Shown here: in pieces, positions 1 through 11,014 of the stretch | How positions within the stretch are numbered: position 1 is the stretch's first letter | Layout of the letters: the number at the start of each line of letters is the position of its first letter | NCBI GenBank assembly: GCA_038040485.1 | Contig: JBBPIE010000001.1 | Coordinates: 372,001-436,000 of the forward strand | Reading direction: 5' to 3' | DNA length: 64,000 nt | From: Onstottus_B arcticum | GTDB lineage: Bacteria; Acidobacteriota; Blastocatellia; UBA7656 | Translations under genes and position numbers: made by a program | The notes under the pieces: generated by a model | What the model saw: the letters and a program-made list of their open reading frames with translations, nothing else | Told to the model about the DNA's origin: nothing | Databases searched by the model: none

Positions 1-10
1 GTGAGCGCCA

Positions 11-93
11 GAGGTCAGAGATCAGAAGTCAGAGGTCAGACAACCTCGACTCTCTGACTTCTGACTTCTGACTTCTGACTTCTGATTTCTGAT
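11..93. repeat. Heptad tandem repeats in inverted arrangement before atpG
   Basis: Units of the type GGTCAGA/AGTCAGA (positions 11-40) are followed, after a short spacer, by five or more units of the complementary type TGACTTC (51-93). The two blocks can fold into one long imperfect hairpin that ends directly at the atpG start codon. No Shine-Dalgarno sequence separates it from the ATG, so the repeat fills the normal ribosome-binding position. The same design with other unit sequences occurs at 31905 and 61685. Confidence 0.85.
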
Positions 94-95
94 TT

Positions 96-989
96 ATGCC
101 AAACCTTCAAGAGCTTCGCAGACGAGTTGGGGCCGTCCGCAACATGCAGAAGATCACCAAGGCCATGAAGATGGTTGCGGCGTCCAGGCTTCGCCGCGCC
201 CAGCAGCGCGTTGTCGCGGCGCGGCCTTACTCGAACACCATGGCGAGAGTGTTAGCCCGGCTGGCTGAGCGCGCCGGCGACTACAAACACCCGCTGCTTG
301 ACCCACGCGGCGACAGCCACTACCTGCTCGTTCTGATCACCGCTGATCGCGGCTTGTGCGGAGCTTTTAACGCCAACCTGACCAAAGCTGCACAACTGTT
401 CATCCGCGAGCACCCGGGCAAGAAAGTAGATCTCGTCACGATTGGCAAAAAGGGCCGCGACTTTTTCCGCCGCCGCCAGGCGAGCATCCTCCGCGAATAC
501 ACAAACGTGGCCGACCGGGCCGTCAGCTCCGAAGCCGCGGCCGAGATCGCTCGCGAGGTGATGGACCTGTACACCGCCGAAGAGTCTTCAATTGACGCAG
601 TGTTCCTGATCTATAGCGAGTTCAAGTCCGCACTTTCGCAGCGCGCGGTCGTCAAGCAAATCCTTCCAATCGGAACTGAAAGCTTTGGAGCCCCGGTAGA
701 AGCAGTCCAGACTGCTGAAGGCGAAGTGCTGATCGACTACCTTTACGAGCAGCCGCCCGCGGAGATCTTCGGGAGCTTGCTTCCCGCTTACATTGATAAC
801 CAGGTCTTCTACGCGTTGTTGGAATCGACCGCGGGCGAGATGGGCGCCAAGATGACCGCGATGGAATCGGCTTCAAACAATGCCGGTGAAGTTATCGACG
901 CGCTGACTCTTACTATCAACCGCGTTCGACAGGCCTCGATCACTCGCGAGATCATCGAAGTGGTCTCCGGCGCCCAGGCGCTTGACTGA
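96..989 (+). CDS. atpG: ATP synthase F1 gamma subunit
   Basis: This is the central rotor-shaft subunit of F1F0 ATP synthase; its long N- and C-terminal helices form a coiled coil that turns inside the alpha3beta3 ring on the cytoplasmic face of the membrane. The 297-residue length is normal. The N-terminus has the family start MPNLQELRRRVGAVRNMQKITKAM (shown here only as MPNLQ...ITKAMKMVA in pattern), the middle has the DRGLCGAFN segment (about 85-93), and the C-terminus has the typical helix with NNAGEVIDALTLTINRVRQA-like sequence ending ITREIIEVVSGAQAL. It is probably the end of an atp operon whose alpha-subunit gene lies off the left edge. The start codon sits directly against a tandem-repeat hairpin, which is odd for a highly expressed gene. 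Confidence 0.97.
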   Translation: MPNLQELRRRVGAVRNMQKITKAMKMVAASRLRRAQQRVVAARPYSNTMARVLARLAERAGDYKHPLLDPRGDSHYLLVLITADRGLCGAFNANLTKAAQLFIREHPGKKVDLVTIGKKGRDFFRRRQASILREYTNVADRAVSSEAAAEIAREVMDLYTAEESSIDAVFLIYSEFKSALSQRAVVKQILPIGTESFGAPVEAVQTAEGEVLIDYLYEQPPAEIFGSLLPAYIDNQVFYALLESTAGEMGAKMTAMESASNNAGEVIDALTLTINRVRQASITREIIEVVSGAQALD

Positions 990-1007
990 GTGGGCGGCGG
1001 CGAAGTC

Positions 1008-1107
1008 GAACATGTAAGGGAGCACTCCGTGGCTGCCCTTCGTTGAGCGCTTGGCTGGTTCCCCCGATTTCACTGAGGGGGCCACTGAGGGTCGCCCGTA
1101 CATGTTC
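1008..1107. terminator. Nested inverted repeats after atpG, possible terminator
   Basis: Arms GAACATGTA (1008-1016) and TACATGTTC (1099-1107) bracket a shorter hairpin of CCCCC (1061-1065) against GGGGG (1077-1081). No T-run follows, so rho-independent termination is uncertain. The position just after atpG fits an operon-end structure. Confidence 0.35.
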
Positions 1108-1175
1108 TCTTCTGTCGACAACCTGCTCCCACCTTCTAATCAAACCATTGATGTGTTTGCTATGATTGATGTCGT

Positions 1176-1655
1176 ATGGCTGAAAGCATAACGACCGCTG
1201 AAAGCTCCCTCGGTTACAAGGTTCTCAGGTACTGGCTGCCGGTTCTGGGGATGCTTGCAGTGATGTACTGGTTCTCGACCGATGCTCTCTCGGGCGAGAA
1301 CACTCGCGGAATCATCGAAACAGTCCTCTCGTGGTTCGGCTATCATCCCGGAAACAAGTCTCTCCTTAAGATCAACTACTTCGTGCGCAAGTGCGCGCAC
1401 TTTACCGAGTACGCGGTGCTGGCCGCGCTCCTGTTTCGGGCGTTTCGAGCGGACAGCGCGTACCACTGGCGCTTGAAGTGGGCGGTTTATTCGCTTGCGG
1501 TTATTGTGAGTTGGGCGGCGCTGGACGAGTTTCACCAGTCGTTCACTCACACGCGGGGAGGCTCGATCTGGGACTCGCTTCTGGATGCCAGCGGTGGGTT
1601 GTTCTCCCTGGTGATCATCACGCTCTTCTCGTTAAGGCGCCAGAGTCGATCTTAG
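1176..1655 (+). CDS. VanZ-like family membrane protein
   Basis: A 159-residue protein with four predicted membrane segments. It carries the VanZ-family pattern: an RKCAHFTEY segment near residue 70, then a DEFHQSFTHTRGGSIWDSLLDASGG segment (about 115-139, only part written as DEFHQ...RGGS...D) on a later loop. In VanZ proteins these polar residues lie on the same face of the membrane. The family is named for a teicoplanin-resistance accessory protein, but most members have no known role, and nothing here points to resistance. It stands alone between atpG and a converging gene, with a long palindrome after its stop. Confidence 0.85.
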   Translation: MAESITTAESSLGYKVLRYWLPVLGMLAVMYWFSTDALSGENTRGIIETVLSWFGYHPGNKSLLKINYFVRKCAHFTEYAVLAALLFRAFRADSAYHWRLKWAVYSLAVIVSWAALDEFHQSFTHTRGGSIWDSLLDASGGLFSLVIITLFSLRRQSRS

Positions 1656-1664
1656 TCGCACGAG

Positions 1665-1738
1665 GTAATCCACGAATAACGCGAATCATCGCGAAGGTGT
1701 TCAACCCTTCGCGATGATTCGCGTTATTCGTGGATTAC
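1665..1738. repeat. Perfect 33-bp inverted repeat between convergent genes
   Basis: Positions 1665-1697 are the exact reverse complement of 1706-1738, with an 8-base loop. It lies between the VanZ-like gene (+) and the M28 peptidase gene (-), so it could end transcription from both sides. The stem is much longer than a normal terminator and lacks a T-run, so a repetitive palindromic element is as likely as a terminator. Confidence 0.9.
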
Positions 1739-1751
1739 TCGATTGTGCCGT

Positions 1752-3941
1752 TCAGCCTTCTATCCTAAGCACTCCGATTTTCTCGAGCAGTTTTAGATAT
1801 TCGGAGACGTCCTCGACCGCGATTGACCCGTAAGCCGCCGTGATGAAGTCCCGAATAGCCTGTACGCTCCGTTTGCCATCAACCAGATTCAATATCTCGT
1901 AGAGCAATATCTCGCCGTGCGGCATCGAACTGATTCGTTCGACTGCGCGCAGATCGCCGCCTGCCCGCTCGGCTACGTAGTCGTAGTAGTACACGTTCAT
2001 CGGGCCTGTCACTTTTCGCACGGGCACACGATTGAACGCCGAGCCGCTCGCCCTTTGGCGTGAAGCTTCCTTGGGGTTCTTCGGTTTCGATTCCTTCGCA
2101 GACTCTTTCTGCTCGAGCGTGAAGACGATTCGGTTCCCCTTCCGCTGCTCGGACAGCTTGCCGGTCATCAGCAGCCATGCGCCGCTGAGTTGATCGACCA
2201 GCCCTTCGACCTTGGTCTCGAGGTTCTTGTCGCCACGAGCAAACTCGAGAACGGAGGAAATCGCTTCCGCTTCGCTTTCGACCGAGTGCGCGATGATGCT
2301 GCGCGCCTGATCCGCCGCTTCTGGAGTGCCGGCCGCTTCGACCGCGCGAGCCTTTTCTTTCTCCCTCGGCATTCGCGCAAGCGCCTGCCCGAAGACTTCA
2401 TCGGCAAGCCGCGCTGCTTCACGCGAGCCCGCCCGGGCGAGGAAGTAACCCGACGCGGCCGCGATAAACGTCGAGCGCTTCATCTTGGTCGAGTCGATGT
2501 TGGCTGGCGTGTCGTTGTTGGTGTGGATAAAAACATCCGGCCAGTCGCGCAGGTAAATCGTCGGGATGCGGAACGAACCTTCTTGATAAACGTCGTGATC
2601 CGAGCCCATCTCAAAGGGCGTGATATCGGCGACCAGACTGTCTTTCGAGCCTTCGGGCGAAACAAGCGCGTCCTCGGAACCGGCCCCGGAAGCCGCTTTC
2701 AAGGCTCCGGCGATCGCGTACTCGGCGAACACATCTGCCACGGCATTTACGCAGCTCGGAATCGAAGCCGGGGTGTGCGTCACGTGAAGGACGGACTTCG
2801 TAATCGCATAGTTGCCTCCGACCATGTCGCAATGGACTGCGGCTTTCATGCGCTTGACGATCTCCGGGTGCTCGGCGAAGTACGCGAGGGTGCCGTTGAT
2901 CTCGGGCGGCCAGATGAATCGAATCGTGCGGCGCGAGCGCTCGATCTCGCCACGTCGAATCAACGACGTGAGAGAGCGCGCGACTTCTAGGATCGCAGCC
3001 GCCCCAGAAGCGTTGTCGTTAGCACCCGGCTTCTGATGACACAGGTGACAGGAGAAGACTATCTCTTCGGCGGCAAGATCCGAGCCGGGAATGACCGCGC
3101 TCACCACGTCGTAGTTGCCCGGTTTGATCTCAGCTTTCACGATCGCGTGCAGAGTGATCTGCTCTCCGCCCGCAAGCCTGGCTTGATACTCGCGCGCGCG
3201 ACGAAGCGAAATCATGAACGCAAACTTGTTGTCGGCGTTGTACGGCGAGAGATGGCCCCAGCGCACGTTGTCCACGTAGTCGCCCGACCAGCCGGTGACT
3301 TGATTCTGTTGATAGCTGAGAACGCCGGCCGCGCCTCGCTCGTCGCAAGCCAGCTTGTGAACAGAGGCGACGTTTCCGCCCGCGAGCACGATCCTGCCTT
3401 TTACATCTTTGCCTTCGTAGTCCTTCGGCGAAACCCCCGTCCCGACGTCAACAAGCGCCGCCGTGACGTCCGCGGTTTGCGAGTAATCGGCAAGCGCGAC
3501 TCGCATTTCTTCCCAGTCGGCGATCTTTGTTTTGCGCGGCTCGACTTCCCGCCCGACTTCCCGCCCAAGTTCCCAAAGTTCGGCGCGTTCTGCCTCCCAT
3601 CCCGGAGTTGATTTCAACGTGTAGTAAGTCTTCTGGCCGTCGGCCGGGAATCGTTCGATCTGCACTTGCGCGAGACCATATTCCTTCGCTTTCGCAGCGA
3701 TGAACTCGGCCGCTCGCGAGAAGCCTGACGACGCTTGGACGCGGTGGAAGCGCGCCAACTCTGTGATGGTGTCTTTGGCTATTGCGCCGTTGATCTCAGC
3801 CGCAAGCGCGGTGACCTCTTTGTCGGAAAGCAGTGAAGTTTTTGTGTATCCGGACTCGCGCGACTGTGCGGCAATCGGCGCGACGAAGGATTGAATTAGA
3901 AGAACAGAAAGAACAATGACTACAGCGTTCCTTTTTGTCAT
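1752..3941 (-). CDS. Secreted M28-family aminopeptidase with C-terminal winged-helix-like domain
   Basis: A 729-residue exported peptidase. Residues 1-26 form a Sec signal peptide ending in AAQS. A PA-type insert follows (roughly 150-270) and then the M28 zinc-peptidase fold. The metal segment HLCHQKPGANDNASG (about 298-312) has Cys where classic M28 enzymes have the Asp of HxD; the NDNASG part is intact, and this HxCH form is known in one M28 branch. Later metal or active-site segments are GSDHDVYQ (about 447) and IHTNNDTPANID (about 472). The last 90 residues have a helix-rich PqqD/winged-helix look (LVDGKRSVQAIRDF, then LLEKIGVL). The likely role is extracellular or periplasmic peptide breakdown; substrate unknown. 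The gene is transcribed toward the palindrome at 1665. Confidence 0.85.
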   Translation of the reverse strand: MTKRNAVVIVLSVLLIQSFVAPIAAQSRESGYTKTSLLSDKEVTALAAEINGAIAKDTITELARFHRVQASSGFSRAAEFIAAKAKEYGLAQVQIERFPADGQKTYYTLKSTPGWEAERAELWELGREVGREVEPRKTKIADWEEMRVALADYSQTADVTAALVDVGTGVSPKDYEGKDVKGRIVLAGGNVASVHKLACDERGAAGVLSYQQNQVTGWSGDYVDNVRWGHLSPYNADNKFAFMISLRRAREYQARLAGGEQITLHAIVKAEIKPGNYDVVSAVIPGSDLAAEEIVFSCHLCHQKPGANDNASGAAAILEVARSLTSLIRRGEIERSRRTIRFIWPPEINGTLAYFAEHPEIVKRMKAAVHCDMVGGNYAITKSVLHVTHTPASIPSCVNAVADVFAEYAIAGALKAASGAGSEDALVSPEGSKDSLVADITPFEMGSDHDVYQEGSFRIPTIYLRDWPDVFIHTNNDTPANIDSTKMKRSTFIAAASGYFLARAGSREAARLADEVFGQALARMPREKEKARAVEAAGTPEAADQARSIIAHSVESEAEAISSVLEFARGDKNLETKVEGLVDQLSGAWLLMTGKLSEQRKGNRIVFTLEQKESAKESKPKNPKEASRQRASGSAFNRVPVRKVTGPMNVYYYDYVAERAGGDLRAVERISSMPHGEILLYEILNLVDGKRSVQAIRDFITAAYGSIAVEDVSEYLKLLEKIGVLRIEG

Positions 3942-4003
3942 GAGTGCCCCGTTAGAAAACGTGAAAACAAGATCAGGATTCTACCTTAATCGTCCGCGCG
4001 GTT

Positions 4004-4443
4004 CTATTTGCGAATTCGCATTAATGCTTGTTTCGTCGGGTATCGTTTGATCTCCGCGAGTGTTTGGCGTTCCAGAATCCGTTCACTATCGTTGAATCTC
4101 AGAATGCGTGCCGTAGCCTCACCAATACTTGTAATTGGCTCAATTCGGTCTCCGTCCAATCGGAAATGCTCAGCCCACCGATCCGTTCTAGGATTGAAGA
4201 ATCTCACCAGCGTGCCGGTTTGTGGTGACAACGATGCAACATCGCTCCCTTTATGGCGATTGCAGAAATTACAAGCATAAGCCAGGTTGTCAGCTTCGGT
4301 GGGCCTGAGTGCTTGAGGCTAACGACGTGGTCAACCTCGCAGGCAAAAAACGTATCGTCTTGATGGATGAGGCAATACTCGCAGATATGCTCGGCACGAT
4401 CGGCAACTAAACGCCGGAGTTCTTCGCTGACGTGTCTACTCAT
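4004..4443 (-). pseudogene. HNH endonuclease, frameshifted
   Basis: The 5' part (from the ATG at 4443) encodes AEHICEYC and CEVDHVVSLKHSGP, the first CxxC and the DH of an HNH nuclease. After about position 4300 the continuation is found only in a second frame: TEADNLAYACNFCNRHKG, which holds the second zinc pair and the terminal HNH residues. One missing base in a Pro codon near 4299-4304 explains the break. When joined the protein would be about 145 residues, normal for small stand-alone HNH proteins. The gene overlaps the small upstream gene by a few bases, suggesting an operon. It is either a true pseudogene or a base-call error; two more single-base breaks in the adjacent reverse transcriptase favour decay. 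Confidence 0.8.
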
Positions 4444-4669
4444 TGGCGACGTGCTGATGAGCGCGCGCTTTGGCCAATCTCATCAAATGTTCCAACTGCA
4501 TGTAATGATCCAGTTCGGATTTCTCGTCTGCTAGAAGCCCGGTAGTCTTCTCACGATCAATCAAATCGGCCACTCTCTCTTTAGTGGCTGCCGAAGGCCG
4601 AAATGAAACGACTCTGTCAGGCGTAGTCCCTGCTGCGATGAACTCGATGACCTCTTCGTACGCTTTCAT
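4436..4669 (-). CDS. Small protein next to HNH nuclease, function unknown
   Basis: A 77-residue acidic, helical protein starting MKAYEEVIEFIAAG and containing VVSFRPSAATKERVADLIDREK. The ATG at 4669 is preferred over an upstream start that would overlap the preceding gene. Its 3' end overlaps the HNH start at 4443, so the two are probably co-translated. Small proteins of this style are often found next to HNH nucleases and may be a partner or antitoxin; that is inference from position only. Confidence 0.7.
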   Translation of the reverse strand: MKAYEEVIEFIAAGTTPDRVVSFRPSAATKERVADLIDREKTTGLLADEKSELDHYMQLEHLMRLAKARAHQHVANE

Positions 4670-4691
4670 GGTGGTCCTAGTGTAATACGCG

Positions 4692-6222
4692 TCAGTGGGT
4701 AGTGCCAGTGCCATCCCACATGTACGACACGGCCTTAGGTGGCCTGAAGTTGCGCGCCGTGAGAAATTTCAATACCACGTCGGATTCCGGGAACTCACCG
4801 AGCCATTTTCTGACGTCGCTTCGCCCGACTCCGCAGGCAAGCCCAGCATACGCGAGAGCCCTTAGCTCAAACGGGTGCTCAGTCTTCTGCGCAACCTCCC
4901 GAAAAAGCTCCCTAGCATCGTCTGGCATCCATTGGGACAATCGATGTGCGACGAGCGGCAGCATGAAGGACGGTAGCGACTGCTCTTCAAGCTTACGCGC
5001 GAGGAAATCTCTGACCTTTTTGGTCGCGGTTTCTTCGGCTGGAAACGAGTGAGCCATCTGGTAAACAGACCATTTCATTCTACCCCACGTCGACTCAGCA
5101 TACTCTACATACCACGCCCCGAGCTTGCGCCAGTGGCCCGAGATGCGAATCAAATCGGCCACGGCGTCCGCCGCGTGTGGCATTCTTGGTGTGACATCAA
5201 CGATTCGCTGGACGTTCTTATAGAACTCGTGCCTGATGATACGCGATATGACGAATTTTATGGTCGTTCTAGCTGATTCTGTGGGCTTAGCGATTATTTG
5301 CTCTAGCAATTCCTCGAGGGGGCCCGGGTCCTCTAGATCGTCGAGACTATGATCTGCCGCGCTATGCTCAATTTGCCGAGCTGCTGCCTCTAATTCGTAG
5401 CCTGAGTAGGCCTGGGTCTTCGCAACATTGATGCGAAGACCGAGTGCCTCAAGTCGCTCTTGGATAGTTGCGCATTTCGAACGTTCGCGTCTTTCGCACC
5501 AAAGATCCATACGTCGTCCATCCATCGACAAGCGGCAGCCCCCGTCATGCGCGCGAGAGGCCAACTTGATTTTGCATGACGGCGAAGAACGTCATCAATT
5601 GGGCGAAGAAAAAAGTGAGCAAGCACGCAAGAGGCGAGACTACGCTGCGGTAGCCCACTTCGTCCGTTGATGCCCTCCCAACCACGAAGCAAGCCTTCTA
5701 AGCGCTCGATTACTTTGTTTGGTTTTTGCACATTGTGGAGGTCTTCCATCAACGTATCTATCGATATTGAAGCGAAACAAGACACAACGTCAGTCGTGAG
5801 ACCGTTTGGAAAGTGCCTTGCAAATGAGACAAGGCGTTCTCGGTACCTCTCCCATTCGTTGGAGTTGTTCAGGTAATTCCCAGATTCTGGGCTCTTGCGG
5901 CTGAGTCGCCAACCATACGCAAAAGACGACATCCCCCCGATGAGTTTCTTGCTCAATTGATCTACTAAAGCCTGATAAACGAGTCGGTCAAGAGGGTCAA
6001 GGATCAAGGCTGGCCTAGTTACGTAGTTTTCTTTTGGCACATCGACTTAACGCACCGCATAGTGCCCTTCGAATTGAGCCTTGCTTCCACCAAGTTGGCT
6101 TGATTCCCAACCACCCAAGCCATCTCAGCCCAACCCCATGGATCCTTGTACCAGTCTCCGAACGCATCCCTTGTTACGTTCGACTGAGCGCGATCGATGT
6201 CTAGTGCTGCGATCCAAGTCAT
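4692..6222 (-). pseudogene. Reverse transcriptase (stand-alone, Abi/UG-like), two frameshifts
   Basis: Three reading-frame pieces join into one protein of about 510 residues. Piece 1 (6222 to about 6035) ends near GTMRCVK. Piece 2 (about 6040-5460) has the polymerase core: FPNGLTTDVVSCF (motif A Asp), RSGLPQRSLAS and RWMDDVWIFG (the YxDD box as WMDD). Piece 3 (about 5460-4692) begins IQERLEALGLRINVAKTQ and runs into a helical C-terminal domain. Each join is explained by one missing base. There is no visible group II intron maturase or HNH domain, so this is not an intron protein. Stand-alone RTs of this size are often antiphage (Abi or unknown-group) proteins; the exact class cannot be assigned here. 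Base composition is more AT-rich than the flanks, suggesting transfer. Confidence 0.8.
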
Positions 6223-6354
6223 GTGCCGATCCTATCAAGGCGAGCCCGCCGAGTTATAGTAGTTTTATTGACACAAGTCAATTTGGCAGTCGTCGGAAGA
6301 ATGATCTAAGACCGATGGCGAAGGACTACTGAACGAATGACAGAAGAGCTGGAA

Positions 6355-8289
<1,935 letters not shown>

Positions 8290-8481
8290 AATGATTCGAT
8301 CCGCGTCAGACGCCCTCGACGCGGAACTGACGATCAAGCGCTTGAGTATAGGGGTGCCCGGCGGCTATTTCAAGATGGGGCGGCGACTCGCCATTCGGAC
8401 CCCTTCCCCGTTTGGTTGAAAGGACTGGTTGCGGTAGACTGGCCCCGGGCAATCGTGATTCTTTCTGTGGAGCGAGCAGGA

Positions 8482-9345
8482 ATGACTAACGAAGAGATCC
8501 AAAGAACAATTGAGCTTATCCTTGAGGGGCAGGCGCGGTATGACGCAAGACTGGCGAAGGACGAAGAACGTTCAGCGCGGCTTGAAGAGTCGCGAATGCG
8601 TCTTGACGAGGCTCTTGTGACGCTCGTCGAGCTTTCAAGAATCGCAGCCGAACGCCAGGAAAAAGCAGATCAGCGTCAGGAAAAGACGGATCAGCGCGTT
8701 GACACGTTTGATGAGAAGATGACGGCGCTCGCAGATGCGCAGTTGCTTTCCGAAGGCCGGACGTCGCGGCTTGACGACGCTATTGTGACGCTGGTTGAGC
8801 TCTCGAGAATCGCCGACGAACGCCAGGAGGAAACGGATCAGCGCTGTGACACTTCTGACGCCAGACTATCCAAGCTTGAAGGCGCTTTTGTGACGCTTGT
8901 TGAGCTTTCGAGAATCGCTGACGAACGCCAGGACGAAACTGATCTGCGTCAAGACAGGACGGATCAACGTATTGACACGTTTGACGACAAGCTATTGGCG
9001 CTGACGGAGACGCTGACTCTCTCCGAGGCAAACCTTGCGGCAAGAATGAAGAAGGACGAAGATCGAACCGAGCGGCTTGAAGCGAGAATTGAGAAGGACG
9101 AAGAACGAACAGCGCAGCTTGAAGCAGCTTTTGTAACGCTTGCCGAGATTGCAAGAATCACAGACGAACGCCAGGATGAGACCGATCAACGCGTTGACAC
9201 GTTTGACGATAAGCTAAGTGCGCTGGTTGATGCTCAGGTGGTTTCCGAAGGCAAGCTTGCGGAAGTCTCACAGAGCCTCAACGCGCTCATCGACGTTGTT
9301 GAACGCTACATCACCAAAGGGAACAACGGAACAGCTCAAGCTTAG
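8482..9345 (+). CDS. Repetitive coiled-coil protein, function unknown
   Basis: About 287 residues when started at ATG 8482 (a TTG at 8416 is less likely). The protein is nearly all charged helix. A unit around LVELSRIADERQDETDQR followed by VDTFDDKLSAL recurs about four times with spacing of 55-90 residues, giving long coiled coils. No membrane segment or signal peptide is seen, so it should be cytoplasmic. Such proteins are often annotated only by similarity to chromosome-segregation or tail-fibre coiled coils, which is not good evidence. The DNA repeats suggest growth by internal duplication. Confidence 0.75.
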   Translation: MTNEEIQRTIELILEGQARYDARLAKDEERSARLEESRMRLDEALVTLVELSRIAAERQEKADQRQEKTDQRVDTFDEKMTALADAQLLSEGRTSRLDDAIVTLVELSRIADERQEETDQRCDTSDARLSKLEGAFVTLVELSRIADERQDETDLRQDRTDQRIDTFDDKLLALTETLTLSEANLAARMKKDEDRTERLEARIEKDEERTAQLEAAFVTLAEIARITDERQDETDQRVDTFDDKLSALVDAQVVSEGKLAEVSQSLNALIDVVERYITKGNNGTAQA

Positions 9346-9350
9346 AAGCG

Positions 9351-9923
9351 CTAGTAGCCGGCCGGGCCTTGCCCATACGGTGGCTGACCCGGCCTTCCGT
9401 AGTCCGGTCCCGTTGGCGCCATCGGAGGCTGCTGGCCTTTGCGCTTCTCGAATATCGCAACGCCGATCAACCCCCCGAGGGTCGAAAACCCTATCGAGAA
9501 GACCGAGAGTATCAGCCACCACAACAGCGCCGCCAAAAGCCTTTCCAGCAATCCCTGGTTCGCCGCTTCGTTAAGCGCCTGATCCATTGCCGATCGAATC
9601 TGCGGGTCATCCATTTGAGAAAAAAGAGATTTCAATACCGAGAAGCTTGCCTGGTTTAAGAGAAGGCCGATCGGAACGCCAATAATCAGATGTATACCCG
9701 CTCCGATCAATCCCGCCACCACGCCGACGACCGCCCCGTCGCCGCTCGACACCGGAAGCACCGGTGAACGCTTGATCAACATCAATGCCGCAACCGCGCC
9801 GCCGATCATTACACCGAGGCAACAACAGAAGTTGATCAGGTTAAGGAATGGTATTGACCACAGCAGCCCGACTATGAGGCCGCCGACAAGCGCCGGCTGG
9901 ATCTTGCTCGGCTTTTCGACCAC
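9351..9923 (-). CDS. Small multi-pass membrane protein with Pro/Gly-rich tail
   Basis: A 190-residue protein starting at GTG 9923 after a GAGGGAAA ribosome site. Four hydrophobic segments are seen at about 12-50, 65-90 and 130-160, and the C-terminal 30 residues are rich in Pro, Gly, Gln and Tyr. The Cys cluster CCCLG lies inside the first hairpin. I do not recognise the family. It lies upstream of glpX on the other side of a short gap and converges with the coiled-coil gene. Confidence 0.75.
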   Translation of the reverse strand: MVEKPSKIQPALVGGLIVGLLWSIPFLNLINFCCCLGVMIGGAVAALMLIKRSPVLPVSSGDGAVVGVVAGLIGAGIHLIIGVPIGLLLNQASFSVLKSLFSQMDDPQIRSAMDQALNEAANQGLLERLLAALLWWLILSVFSIGFSTLGGLIGVAIFEKRKGQQPPMAPTGPDYGRPGQPPYGQGPAGY

Positions 9924-9967
9924 GATGTTTTCCCTCGCCTTCCCCTAGGCTGAATGCAAAGACATGC

Positions 9968-11014
9968 TCAGAACCTAACGACCGTATCCGGGCCGCCTTC
10001 GACGTGAACAGTGTCGATAAAGCGAACGATCTTGGTCCGCTCCGTAGCCATGATGATCGAGGATGTGCGAGTCCCGGTACCAAAAAAGCGTACGCCTCTT
10101 AGGATCGTTCCGTCCGTCACGCCCGTGGCCGCGAAGATGATCTTCTTGCCGGGCGCAAGGTCGTCCGTGTCGTAGACTCGAAACGGATCGCTGATTCCCA
10201 TCTCGCGCATACGATCAACCGCGCCTTCGGGTATGCGGCTTCGGTCTTCAAGATCTTCAAGCTGCTCCTTTAAGACGAACCGAGCGAGTATCTGTCCGTT
10301 CAGACACTTCATCGCCGCGGCTGTGAGCACACCCTCGGGCGCGCCGCCTGTTCCCATCACCGCGTGAACTCCCGAGCCGGCTACTGCCGCCGAGATGCCC
10401 GCCGACAAGTCGCCGTCCGAAATCAGCCTGATGCGCGCGCCGGCTTCCCTAATATCGTTTATCAGTTTCTGGTGACGCGGACGCTCGAGGACGATGACGA
10501 CCAGGTCTTCGATGTCGCGGTTCAACCGCCGCGCTATGCTCCGAAGGTTGTCCTTCACCGGCGCGTCCAGGTCCACGGCTCCCTTCGATGAAGGCCCGAC
10601 GATCAGCTTCTGCATGTAAAGATCGGGCGCGTGGAGCAAGCCGTTCTTCTCAGCGCAAGCCATAACGGCAATCGCATTGCTCGAGCCGGTCGCGCACAGG
10701 TTAGTGCCTTCAAGTGGGTCGACCGCTATGTCGACTTCCGGGAACCGGTCGGCGTCGGCGATGCCCGTCTTGTGGCCGAGTCCCACCTTCTCACCGATGT
10801 AGAGCATCGGGGCGTCGTCGCGTTCGCCTTCGCCAATGACGATCTCGGCACGCATTGGGACGGTGTCCATAACCTGGCGCATCGCTTCGACCGCCACGTG
10901 ATCGGAATACTTTCGGTCGCCCTTGCCCATCGTGTGAGCGGCTGCGATCGCCGCAGCCTCGACGACCCGTAAGAACTCGAGCCCGAGTTCGTGCTCCATC
11001 TTTCGTTCGACCAT
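9968..11014 (-). CDS. glpX: Fructose-1,6-bisphosphatase, class II (GlpX type)
   Basis: Hydrolyses fructose 1,6-bisphosphate to fructose 6-phosphate in gluconeogenesis, in the cytoplasm. The 348-residue length fits the family. Class II landmarks are GEGERDDAPMLYIGE (metal-binding acidic cluster near 60-75), VDPLEGTNLCATG (about 98-110), ISDGDLSAGI and GTGGAPEGVL. The start at 11014 has GGAG eight bases upstream. No related glycolytic neighbours are present. Product call is firm. Confidence 0.96.
   Translation of the reverse strand: MVERKMEHELGLEFLRVVEAAAIAAAHTMGKGDRKYSDHVAVEAMRQVMDTVPMRAEIVIGEGERDDAPMLYIGEKVGLGHKTGIADADRFPEVDIAVDPLEGTNLCATGSSNAIAVMACAEKNGLLHAPDLYMQKLIVGPSSKGAVDLDAPVKDNLRSIARRLNRDIEDLVVIVLERPRHQKLINDIREAGARIRLISDGDLSAGISAAVAGSGVHAVMGTGGAPEGVLTAAAMKCLNGQILARFVLKEQLEDLEDRSRIPEGAVDRMREMGISDPFRVYDTDDLAPGKKIIFAATGVTDGTILRGVRFFGTGTRTSSIIMATERTKIVRFIDTVHVEGGPDTVVRF

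Noticed and set aside
4692..6222. Group II intron or retron reverse transcriptase
   Set aside because: No maturase or intron domain pattern, no intron ends, and no obvious msr-msd RNA region; only a stand-alone RT can be supported.
4692..6222. Programmed frameshifting in the RT gene
   Set aside because: No slippery heptamer and stem-loop were found at the two joins, and the adjacent HNH gene has the same type of break.
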